Positions 1 to 5,654 of a stretch of 5,654 bases of DNA are shown one piece after another. Each line of letters begins with the position of its first letter. Positions within the stretch are counted from its first letter, which is position 1. The notes under the pieces are model-generated. The model saw nothing but the letters and a program-made list of their open reading frames with translations. It made no database searches and was not told the origin of the DNA. Made by a program: the position numbers and the translations under genes. The stretch lies in assembly GCA_003155705.1 (NCBI GenBank), contig PMEC01000089.1, positions 1 through 5,654 on the forward strand, given 5' to 3'. The stretch comes from Bacteroidales bacterium. Its GTDB lineage: Bacteria; Bacteroidota; Bacteroidia; Bacteroidales; VadinHA17.

Positions 1-1
1 A

Positions 2-595
2 TTAACCACTTTTGTGTCGTTTGATCAGAGTTTCTTCGATATCTGATAAGTTGGTGCCCTTTGCCTTCAGCAAAATCAAATAATGATACAGCAGATCAGC
101 TGCCTCATTTTTGAAAGACTCTATATTATCATCTTTTGCTTCAATCAACAGTTCAATAGCTTCCTCACCAACCTTTTGCGCAACCCTGTTAATTCCTTTT
201 CTGAACAGCTTATTTGTATAGCTATTCTGAATGTCTTCATCAATCCTTTGATTTATTGTCTGTTCTAATTTATAAATAAAACCTTTTGCGTTATCTTCAT
301 CAAAACAAGAGGTAGTTCCTTTATGGCAAACAGGCCCTTCGGGTCTGACCTTAATAAGAAGAGCATCATTATCGCAATCGGTTTTAATCTCTTCAACATT
401 AAGCCAATTTCCGGAGATCTCACCTTTGGTCCATAGCCGTTCCTTGCTGCGACTGTAAAAAGTAACTTTCTTTTCTTTTTTGGTCTTTAAAAAAGCCTCC
501 CGGTTCATATAACCGACCATTAAGACCTTCATTGTTGTATCGTCCTGTATTACAACAGGAACGAGACCATTGCCTTTTTCAAAATCAATTTTCAT
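2..595 (-). CDS. hisIE: Bifunctional phosphoribosyl-AMP cyclohydrolase / phosphoribosyl-ATP pyrophosphohydrolase (HisIE)
   Basis: This cytoplasmic fusion enzyme performs steps 2 and 3 of histidine synthesis. The C-terminal HisE domain cleaves pyrophosphate from PR-ATP, and the N-terminal HisI domain opens the adenine ring of PR-AMP to give ProFAR. The protein is 197 aa, close to the usual length of about 200 for HisIE. HisI spans about residues 1-106 and shows the metal-site motif DCDNDALL (residues 73-80) and the Cys/His ligands in VCHKGTTSCF (89-98). HisE spans about 107-197 and has the MazG-like helical signature GEEAIELLIEA followed by NEAADLLYHYL. I chose ATG at 595, which gives MKIDFEKGNGL as in relatives. 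A TTG two codons upstream (601) is in frame but less likely. No clear Shine-Dalgarno sequence precedes it. It is the last his gene visible, and the only one not overlapping its upstream neighbour. Confidence 0.96.
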   Translation of the reverse strand: MKIDFEKGNGLVPVVIQDDTTMKVLMVGYMNREAFLKTKKEKKVTFYSRSKERLWTKGEISGNWLNVEEIKTDCDNDALLIKVRPEGPVCHKGTTSCFDEDNAKGFIYKLEQTINQRIDEDIQNSYTNKLFRKGINRVAQKVGEEAIELLIEAKDDNIESFKNEAADLLYHYLILLKAKGTNLSDIEETLIKRHKSG

Positions 596-637
596 ATTCA
601 ATAATTATTTTTCTTGTTTTCTTTCATTTCCTATTCA

Positions 638-745
638 TTCACCTCATCCCCCCTGACCCACTTCTCCCAGGAGAGAAGGGGGCAACACAAAAGTAATAAA
701 TAACTTAGCCCCTCCCTCCCGGAGGAGGGGTTGGGGAGAGGTGAA
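638..745. repeat. Imperfect palindromic, C/G-rich intergenic repeat (REP/MITE-like)
   Basis: The outer arms TTCACCTC-a-TCCCC (638-651) and GGGGAGAGGTGAA (733-745) are complementary over 13 pairs with one bulged base. Inside lie two further hairpins. At 657-666/673-682 a CTTCTC/GAGAAG core is extended by three C-G pairs across one mismatch. At 709-715/724-730 CCCCTCC pairs with GGAGGGG. The hairpins are separated by an AT-rich spacer (683-708). The block stands out from its AT-rich surroundings by polypurine/polypyrimidine runs, and it carries no plausible gene. Similar CCCCTCCC/GGGAGGGG palindromes are, from memory, common dispersed intergenic repeats in Bacteroidota and cyanobacteria; I could not confirm copies elsewhere in this genome. 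Neither hairpin is followed by a U-tract on the operon strand, so a simple intrinsic terminator is unlikely. Possible effects on hisIE expression or mRNA stability are inference. Confidence 0.7.
688..695 (-). promoter_or_regulatory. Possible Bacteroidota -7 box (TACTTTTG) upstream of hisIE
   Basis: On the minus strand, TACTTTTG matches the Bacteroidota -7 consensus TAnnTTTG. It lies about 90 nt upstream of the hisIE ATG, in the AT-rich spacer between the two hairpins of the repeat. The expected TTG/TTTG element about 20 bp further upstream is absent, because that stretch is C/G-rich hairpin sequence. A six-position match in this gap can easily arise by chance, so this is only a candidate for an internal promoter. 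Confidence 0.15.
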
Positions 746-770
746 AATTTCCGGTTGCAAACTTTGTCTT

Positions 771-1523
771 TCATCTAACAGCAATATTTTCTTCCATTAA
801 ATATTTCTTTAAATCCCGAATTGATATTTCCCCGAAATGAAAAATGCTTGCGGCTAGTGCGGCACTGCATCCTGCTGAAAGAAAGACATCTCTGAAATGT
901 TCCATTGATCCTGCACCTCCTGAGGCAATTACGGGGATATTTATTCGTTTTGTGACCTCCCTGGTGATATCAATTGAAAACCCGCTTTTTGTTCCATCGG
1001 TGTTCATTGAAGTCAGTAGTATCTCACCTGCTCCATGCTTTTCGGCATTTAATGCCCACCCGACAGTCTTTAATGAAGTCGGTGTACGTCCACCGTTCAC
1101 ATATACAATCCACTCATTATCAATGAAACCTGTATCAATAGCAACTACAACACACTGGCTTCCGAATCTGTTTGATATTTCTGAAATTAACTCCGGGTTT
1201 TTCACTGCTGATGTATTAACACTTATCTTATCAGCTCCAGCCTTAATGAGCAACCCGACATCGTCAATACTGTCTATTCCCCCTCCAACTGTAAATGGGA
1301 TATTTATCTCAGCAGCAATTCTTTCGACCAGTGAAATTAATGTTTTGCGTTTTTCCACTGTTGCTGTGATATCAAGAAAAACAAGTTCATCAGCTCCTTC
1401 TGTGACATATCTTTTTGCCAGCTCCACCGGATCCCCAGCATCCTGAATATCAATGAACTTGACCCCTTTAACTGTCCGACCATCCCTGATATCAAGACAT
1501 GGTATGATTCTCTTTTTCAGCAT
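771..1523 (-). CDS. hisF: Imidazole glycerol phosphate synthase, cyclase subunit HisF
   Basis: HisF is the (beta/alpha)8-barrel synthase half of IGP synthase. It takes ammonia channelled from the glutaminase HisH and converts PRFAR to imidazole-glycerol phosphate plus AICAR. The protein is 250 aa, typical for the family. The N-terminal [12 protein letters not shown] carries the general acid/base Asp11, and VVAIDTG carries the second catalytic Asp130. Phosphate-binding loops are seen at VGGGID (79-84) and IASGGAG (199-205), and the NTDGTKSG loop (174-181) is intact. The ATG at 1523 places Asp11 exactly where the family has it and overlaps the end of hisA by 7 nt, suggesting coupled translation. 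Its partner hisH lies two genes upstream, beyond hisA. It is followed by the operon's only sizeable gap, which contains the palindromic repeat. Confidence 0.98.
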   Translation of the reverse strand: MLKKRIIPCLDIRDGRTVKGVKFIDIQDAGDPVELAKRYVTEGADELVFLDITATVEKRKTLISLVERIAAEINIPFTVGGGIDSIDDVGLLIKAGADKISVNTSAVKNPELISEISNRFGSQCVVVAIDTGFIDNEWIVYVNGGRTPTSLKTVGWALNAEKHGAGEILLTSMNTDGTKSGFSIDITREVTKRINIPVIASGGAGSMEHFRDVFLSAGCSAALAASIFHFGEISIRDLKKYLMEENIAVR

Positions 1524-2230
1524 AAGTTGCTTAATTCTTTTAAAGTTAGTTTCCCTTCGTAAACTGCTTTGCCAATAATCGATCCTTCACAACCGGTTTT
1601 TTCCAAAGCATCAATATCCTCCATAGTGGTGATCCCTCCGCTGGCTATAAGATTTACATCAGCCACAGCAAGGATCTCTGTGTAAAGATTAACGGACGGA
1701 CCTGATAACATTCCATCTTTTTCAATATCTGTGCAAATAGCATATCTGACTCCCTTCTCAAAATAGCCGGTTATAAATCTTATGATATCAAGCTCAGTAT
1801 TATCCGACCATCCATTTGCAGAAATTTTATGATCGATACTGTCCGCTCCCAGGATTATTCTGTCAGAACCGAAATCTGAAAGCCATTTTAAAAATCTATC
1901 CGGATCATAAACAGCAGTGCTTCCGCAGGTTACCTGGCTTGCTCCGTATTCAAATGCGGTTTCCAGATCTTTCACTGACCTTATTCCACCTCCAAAGTCG
2001 ACTTTCAATGAAGTTTCGCGGGCAATTTTTTCCAGAATTTTATGATTGACAACATGTTTTGCCCTGGCGCCATCAAGGTCAACCAGATGAATATACTGAA
2101 TTCCATTATCTTCAATTTGCCTGGCTATTTCAACCGGATTATCATTATATATTTTTGAGGTATTGTAATCTCCTTTTGATAGCCTGACACATTTGCCATC
2201 CAGAATATCAATTGCGATAATTATTCTCAT
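1517..2230 (-). CDS. hisA: ProFAR isomerase HisA (phosphoribosylformimino-5-aminoimidazole carboxamide ribotide isomerase)
   Basis: HisA catalyses the Amadori rearrangement of ProFAR to PRFAR, producing the substrate of the HisH-HisF complex. The protein is 237 aa and a (beta/alpha)8 barrel homologous to HisF. The start [17 protein letters not shown] places catalytic Asp8 in the expected position, and ILGADS supplies the second catalytic Asp130. Conserved Trp141 follows in the GW pair. The two phosphate-binding loops, FGGGIRS (79-85) and IASGGI (195-200), reflect the half-barrel duplication. The ATG at 2230 overlaps the hisH stop as ATGA, and the 3' end overlaps the hisF start by 7 nt. There is no sign of the dual HisA/TrpF (PriA) role, since a full his operon surrounds it, but specificity cannot be proven from the sequence alone. 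Confidence 0.97.
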   Translation of the reverse strand: MRIIIAIDILDGKCVRLSKGDYNTSKIYNDNPVEIARQIEDNGIQYIHLVDLDGARAKHVVNHKILEKIARETSLKVDFGGGIRSVKDLETAFEYGASQVTCGSTAVYDPDRFLKWLSDFGSDRIILGADSIDHKISANGWSDNTELDIIRFITGYFEKGVRYAICTDIEKDGMLSGPSVNLYTEILAVADVNLIASGGITTMEDIDALEKTGCEGSIIGKAVYEGKLTLKELSNLC

Positions 2231-2805
2231 AGCTCGAGGAAGTTTTTCATTACTCTATCACCGGCTGCAGCGGATTTTTCGGGATGAAACTGAACTGCAT
2301 AAAAATTTCCGTTCTTCATTGCAGCGCTGAACGGTAGAATATAGTCACAGACAGCCGTAGTATGTCTGCAGATTCCCGAATAATAACTGTGAACATAAAA
2401 CAGATCAATATCAGGATCTATACCATCAAGGAGATCTCCCTGCAGCCATGCGAAATTATCCCATCCGGTATGAGGGACTTTGTCGCGGGGAGGTAGTTTT
2501 TTGACGTGAGTATCAAAAATTCCAAGGCATTGTGTATTTCCCTCCTCTGAAGACCGACACAACAACTGAAGTCCCAGACATATTCCGAGGACTGGTTTCG
2601 TAAGAGATATAATTACCTTGTCAAGTTGCTTTTCATACAGGGACTTCATTGCTGTACCTGCCTCTCCGACACCGGGTAAAATAACTTTGTCGGCTGACAG
2701 AAGATCTTTTTTGTCATCAGTTATGATTGAATCATAACCTAACCTGGTTACAGCATTTTGTACTGACATTATGTTGCCCACGTTATATTTTACTATTGCT
2801 ATCAT
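2227..2805 (-). CDS. hisH: Imidazole glycerol phosphate synthase, glutamine amidotransferase subunit HisH
   Basis: HisH is a class I (triad) glutamine amidotransferase. It hydrolyses glutamine and passes ammonia into the HisF barrel. At 192 aa it is slightly short but within the family range. The catalytic triad is present: Cys76 in the nucleophile elbow GICLGLQ, and His174 and Glu176 in VQFHPEKS. The oxyanion-strand motif LPGVGEAG (43-50) and the interface motif FYVHSYY (136-142) are also present. The usual PHMGWN motif reads PHTGWD here (111-116), a mild variation outside the triad. The ATG at 2805 gives the standard start [11 protein letters not shown] and overlaps the hisB stop as ATGA; the 3' end overlaps hisA in the same way. 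This is the one gene in the window with a recognisable Shine-Dalgarno-like sequence (AAAAGG, 6 nt before the ATG). Confidence 0.97.
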   Translation of the reverse strand: MIAIVKYNVGNIMSVQNAVTRLGYDSIITDDKKDLLSADKVILPGVGEAGTAMKSLYEKQLDKVIISLTKPVLGICLGLQLLCRSSEEGNTQCLGIFDTHVKKLPPRDKVPHTGWDNFAWLQGDLLDGIDPDIDLFYVHSYYSGICRHTTAVCDYILPFSAAMKNGNFYAVQFHPEKSAAAGDRVMKNFLEL

Positions 2806-3890
2806 AATGAACCTTTTGAGCTTGGAACTGTGTAATTATCTGATTGTTTTATTGCCATTTTCAGTGCTTTAGCAAAAGCTTTAAAAATTGCTTCGATCTT
2901 GTGATGTTCGTTCTGCCCTTCTGCTAGAATGTTCAGGTTACATTTCGCTCCGACACTGAACGATTTGAAAAAATGAAAGAACATTTCAGTAGGCATTTCC
3001 CCAATCTTTTCACGTTTGAATTCTGCTTTCCACACTATCCATGGCCTGCCTCCAAAATCGACGGCAACTCTAGCAAGGCAATCATCCATTGGCAACATGA
3101 AGCCGTACCTCTCAATTCCTTTTTTGCTTCCCAGCGCTTTAAATATAGTTTCACCCAAGCCAATACCTACATCCTCGATGGTATGATGTTCATCAGTTTC
3201 CAGATCGCCTTTAGCATTTATTTCAAGATCGATGTTTCCATGTTTTGCAATCTGGGTAAGAAGATGATCGAAAAATCCGATACCAGTTTTTATGGTGCTC
3301 TTGCCAGAGCCATCAAGGTTAATATCAACTGAAATGGATGTCTCATTTGTATTTCTGATGATATGTGCAACTCTAGGTCTGCTTTTTAGATAATTGTAAA
3401 TTTCATTCCAGTCAGTTGTACTAAGGGCTAAATCATCAATTCCTTTTTTTCCAAAGATTATGGCTTTGCAGCCGAGGTTTTTTGCAAATTCAATATCTGT
3501 CACTCTGTCCCCGATAACAAATGAGGATTCAAGGTCGATTCCCTGAGCCATGTACTTTGTCAGCATTGCCGTTCCGGGTTTCCTGGTCAAAGCTTTTTCC
3601 TGTGGAAGTGTCCTATCGATAAATATCTCTTCAAAATTAATTCCTTCCCCTTTTAGAATATCAAGCATTTTAAGATGGACGGGCCAGAAAGTCTCTTCAG
3701 GAAATGAACTTGTCCCCAAGCCATCCTGATTGGTTATCATAACAAGTTCATAATCAGTTTCCTTAGCGATTTTTGCAAGCGCTGAAATGACATGAGGCAG
3801 GAATGCAAGCTTTTCAAAACTATCAACCTGTTCATCGGGTGGCTCAATTATTATTGTACCGTCTCTGTCAATGAAAAGTACCTTTTTCAT
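2802..3890 (-). CDS. hisB: Bifunctional histidinol-phosphatase / imidazoleglycerol-phosphate dehydratase (HisB)
   Basis: This fusion enzyme dehydrates IGP to imidazole-acetol phosphate (C-terminal domain) and later dephosphorylates histidinol phosphate (N-terminal HAD domain). The protein is 362 aa; the E. coli fusion is about 355. HAD motifs are DRDGT with Asp8/Asp10, MITN with Thr53, RKP with Lys104, and IGDRVTD with Asp128/Asp132. The dehydratase begins near residue 172 and shows GFFDHLL (205-211), [15 protein letters not shown] (233-247), [11 protein letters not shown] (328-338) and the C-terminal PSSKG, which together carry the Mn-binding His/Glu residues. The HAD domain lacks the zinc-binding Cys/His residues of E. 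coli HisB. I chose ATG at 3890, which gives [12 protein letters not shown] and overlaps the hisC stop as ATGA. An in-frame start at 3962 would add 24 lysine-rich residues that merely read hisC in another frame. Confidence 0.97.
   Translation of the reverse strand: MKKVLFIDRDGTIIIEPPDEQVDSFEKLAFLPHVISALAKIAKETDYELVMITNQDGLGTSSFPEETFWPVHLKMLDILKGEGINFEEIFIDRTLPQEKALTRKPGTAMLTKYMAQGIDLESSFVIGDRVTDIEFAKNLGCKAIIFGKKGIDDLALSTTDWNEIYNYLKSRPRVAHIIRNTNETSISVDINLDGSGKSTIKTGIGFFDHLLTQIAKHGNIDLEINAKGDLETDEHHTIEDVGIGLGETIFKALGSKKGIERYGFMLPMDDCLARVAVDFGGRPWIVWKAEFKREKIGEMPTEMFFHFFKSFSVGAKCNLNILAEGQNEHHKIEAIFKAFAKALKMAIKQSDNYTVPSSKGSL
2812..2817 (-). promoter_or_regulatory. Shine-Dalgarno-like site for hisH
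   Basis: AAAAGG on the minus strand ends 6 nt before the hisH ATG and lies inside the 3' end of hisB. It supports the ATG at 2805 as the start. The other his starts in this window have no comparable purine motif, in line with the weak use of Shine-Dalgarno sequences in Bacteroidota, so a chance match is possible. Confidence 0.35.
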
Positions 3891-4918
3891 AGGGTTATTC
3901 TTTTTAGAGCATTTAGTAATTGGTCGTTCTCGTTTCTTGTTCCCACCGTTATTCTGAGGCAATTATCTACTAAAGCTGAACGATTCCTGACTATTATTTT
4001 ATTATTAACCAAATAGTTATAAATATAATTAGCATTTTTTACCTTTATTAAAAGAAAATTGGCATCAGAAGGGAAGACCCGATCGGTGATATTTAGTCCA
4101 GTTAATTCAAAGGTGAGTCTTTCTCTTTCTTTTTTTATTTCACCAACCTGTTGTTTAATAACATTTCTATCCGTCCATTTGTTTAAAGCCGCCTCCTGAT
4201 TAACAGTGCTAATATTGTATGGCGGCTTAATTCTATTGAAATACTGAATGATAGCAGGATTTGAAATGGCTATTCCGATTCTAACAGCTGCTAATCCCAA
4301 TGCCTTGCTGAAAGTCTGCATTACTATTAAATTAGGGTATTTATTTATTTTTTCAATGAAAGATGGTTCATCGGAGAAATCGGAATAGGCTTCATCAAGA
4401 AGAACAATCCCGCTGAAAGTCTGAATCACATATTCAATATCCTTCTGATTCATCGAATTTCCTGTGGGATTATTTGGGGAACAGATAAAAATCAGTTTAA
4501 GCTTTTCATCTTTGAAATGACTTTCAGCTTCTTTTATATCTATCTGGAAATCATTATTTAACGGCACCTTAATGACTTCAACATCATTTATTGAAGCCGA
4601 TACTTCATACATGCCATAGGTTGGAGGAAATATCATTGCTTTGGCGATACCCGGATCACAAAATACCCTGAAACAGAGGTCGATGATCTCATCGCTTCCG
4701 TTTCCGAGAAACAGAGATTGTTCATTAACTCCTCTTGTCCGGCAAATAGCCGTTTTGAGTTTCTGCTGGTAAGGATCAGGGTACCTGTTGAGATTTCCGA
4801 ATGGATTTTCATTGGCATCGAGGAACACACCTGAGCTGCCTTTGTAATCGTCCCTGGCGCATGAATAGGGGGTAAGCCGCTTCACATTCTCCCTGACTAG
4901 CTTATTAATTTCAAACAT
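3887..4918 (-). CDS. hisC: Histidinol-phosphate aminotransferase HisC
   Basis: HisC is a PLP-dependent fold-type I aminotransferase. It moves the amino group of glutamate to imidazole-acetol phosphate, giving histidinol phosphate between the two reactions of HisB. The protein is 343 aa, within the family's usual 340-360. Visible motifs in order are LDANENPFG (33-41) for the substrate region, GNGSDEIID (72-80) for the PLP phosphate, PNNPTG (148-153) with the pyridine-contacting Asn150, LLDEAY (173-178) with Asp175 pairing to the PLP ring nitrogen, TFSKALG (202-208) with the Schiff-base Lys205, AVRIG with Arg213, and LRITVGT with the substrate-carboxylate Arg322. The ATG at 4918 gives a normal N terminus and overlaps the hisD end by 8 nt. 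Its position between hisD and hisB rules in the histidine paralogue over related aminotransferases. Confidence 0.97.
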   Translation of the reverse strand: MFEINKLVRENVKRLTPYSCARDDYKGSSGVFLDANENPFGNLNRYPDPYQQKLKTAICRTRGVNEQSLFLGNGSDEIIDLCFRVFCDPGIAKAMIFPPTYGMYEVSASINDVEVIKVPLNNDFQIDIKEAESHFKDEKLKLIFICSPNNPTGNSMNQKDIEYVIQTFSGIVLLDEAYSDFSDEPSFIEKINKYPNLIVMQTFSKALGLAAVRIGIAISNPAIIQYFNRIKPPYNISTVNQEAALNKWTDRNVIKQQVGEIKKERERLTFELTGLNITDRVFPSDANFLLIKVKNANYIYNYLVNNKIIVRNRSALVDNCLRITVGTRNENDQLLNALKRITL

Positions 4919-5654
4919 TTTCCAGATATTTAAGTCTTACAGTTACTGCATTTTTGTGAGCAAATAGGTTCTCTGCTTCAGCCATCAATTCAATTGAAGT
5001 ACCAATATTTTTAATGCCGTTACCACTTAGTTCCTGAAAAGAAATTTTTTTAGTAAAACTTTCGGTAGAGACACCACTGAAGCTTCTTGCATTACCATTT
5101 GTAGGCAGAGTATGATTTGTTCCACTGGCATAATCACCGGCGCTTTCGCAGCTGTATTTTCCAAGGAAGACAGACCCGGCGTTTGTGATCCCATCCGAAA
5201 GAAAACCATAATCGGAAGTATTAATAATCAGGTGCTCAGGTGCATATTGATTACTGAAATTCATGCAATCATTTAAAGAATCCAGGAGTATTAACATACT
5301 GTTATCCAAAGCTTTTAAAGCTATTTCTTTCCTGGGGATTTCTTTCAACTGTTTCTCTGTCTCTTTTTCAACAAGTTCAATTAATTTTTTGCTGTTTGTA
5401 AGCAAAATTACCTGGCTGTCGCTTCCATGTTCTGCCTGGGAAAGAAGATCAGCTGCGATAAACTCAGGGTTAGCTGTCTCATCGGCAATTATTAAAACCT
5501 CACTTGGTCCAGCAGCCATGTCAATCGATACTCCCTCCTGCTGTACGAGTTCTTTTGCCTTGGTAACGTACTGATTACCCGGACCATAAATCTTGTATAC
5601 TTTTGAAATTGTCTCCGTGCCATATGCCATTGCCGCTATAGCCTGGGCTCCCCC
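4911..5654 (-). CDS. hisD: Histidinol dehydrogenase HisD, 3' part (5' end outside window)
   Basis: HisD catalyses the last two oxidations, L-histidinol to L-histidine via the aldehyde, using two NAD+ and a zinc ion. The visible 247 residues are the C-terminal 57% or so of a protein I expect to be about 433 aa. The frame stays open to the window edge, where it reads GGAQAIAAMAYGTETI, so the Met encoded at 5628-5630 is internal. Zinc ligands are visible as Gln73 and His76 (LLSQAEH), Asp174 (GDYASGTNH) and His233 (FAHKNA). The catalytic pair is Glu140-His141 (APEHL), and His181 is the substrate contact. Their spacings equal those of E. coli Q259, H262, E326/H327, D360, H367 and H419. The nucleotide-site motif GPGNQYVTKAK (24-34) is also present. 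A Pro common just before the Asp174 motif is Cys here (residue 169). It overlaps hisC by 8 nt. Confidence 0.97.
   Translation of the reverse strand, partial: GGAQAIAAMAYGTETISKVYKIYGPGNQYVTKAKELVQQEGVSIDMAAGPSEVLIIADETANPEFIAADLLSQAEHGSDSQVILLTNSKKLIELVEKETEKQLKEIPRKEIALKALDNSMLILLDSLNDCMNFSNQYAPEHLIINTSDYGFLSDGITNAGSVFLGKYSCESAGDYASGTNHTLPTNGNARSFSGVSTESFTKKISFQELSGNGIKNIGTSIELMAEAENLFAHKNAVTVRLKYLENV

Noticed and set aside
638..745. The two hairpins read as an intrinsic terminator ending the operon after hisF
   Set aside because: Neither stem is followed by a U-tract on the transcribed strand, and hisIE of the same pathway continues directly in the same orientation.
638..745. CRISPR array or tRNA-like structure
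   Set aside because: The block has only two non-identical hairpins with no regularly spaced direct repeats, and no cloverleaf or CCA-type acceptor stem.
844..1446. Open frame of 200 codons on the plus strand, antisense to hisF
   Set aside because: It lies wholly inside hisF, which has intact catalytic motifs. The translation is Ser/Pro-rich with no recognisable domain, as expected from the reverse strand of a conserved gene.
771..2230. hisA and hisF as a recent tandem duplication
   Set aside because: Both are (beta/alpha)8 barrels with shared ancestry, but the sequences are strongly diverged and each carries its own family's motifs. This is the ancient, well-known paralogy.
2973..3332. Open frame of 119 codons on the plus strand, antisense to the dehydratase domain of hisB
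   Set aside because: It is wholly antisense to conserved IGP dehydratase sequence and shows no motif or independent start signal. Similar antisense frames in hisIE, hisA, hisC and hisD were rejected for the same reason.
3888..3962. N-terminal extension of HisB by 24 residues from an upstream start
   Set aside because: The extension reads the 3' end of hisC in another frame, is lysine/asparagine-rich, and is not part of the HAD fold. The ATG at 3890 gives the family-standard start and an ATGA overlap.

Overview
The window is the distal part of a histidine biosynthesis operon, all read from the minus strand. In transcription order (right to left) it holds hisD (3' part only), hisC, hisB (fused phosphatase/dehydratase), hisH, hisA, hisF and hisIE (fused cyclohydrolase/pyrophosphohydrolase). 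This matches the classical enteric order hisGDCBHAF(IE). The missing front part (start of hisD, probably hisG, and the main promoter or leader) should lie beyond the right edge.

The AT-rich composition, the near absence of Shine-Dalgarno sequences, the bifunctional HisB and HisIE, and a HisB phosphatase domain without the enteric zinc ligands suggest a member of the Bacteroidota. This is inferred from protein character and was not tested by database search.

Layout: hisD/hisC overlap by 8 nt, hisC/hisB by 4, hisB/hisH by 4, hisH/hisA by 4 and hisA/hisF by 7, so these genes are probably translationally coupled. The pattern breaks once. About 175 nt separate hisF from hisIE, and that gap holds a C/G-rich imperfect palindrome of about 108 bp (638-745) with two internal hairpins. 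It looks like a dispersed intergenic repeat of the REP/MITE type. The window ends 1 nt after the hisIE stop, so nothing can be said about downstream sequence.

Together the proteins cover every step from PR-ATP to histidine. HisIE hydrolyses PR-ATP to PR-AMP and opens its ring to ProFAR. HisA isomerises ProFAR to PRFAR. HisH and HisF form imidazole-glycerol-phosphate (IGP) synthase. HisB dehydrates IGP and later dephosphorylates histidinol phosphate. HisC transaminates between those two HisB steps. HisD oxidises histidinol to histidine. Catalytic residues are intact in all seven genes, with no frameshift or internal stop. I see no undescribed system here. The points worth a second look are the palindromic repeat inside the operon and the missing zinc ligands of the HisB phosphatase domain.
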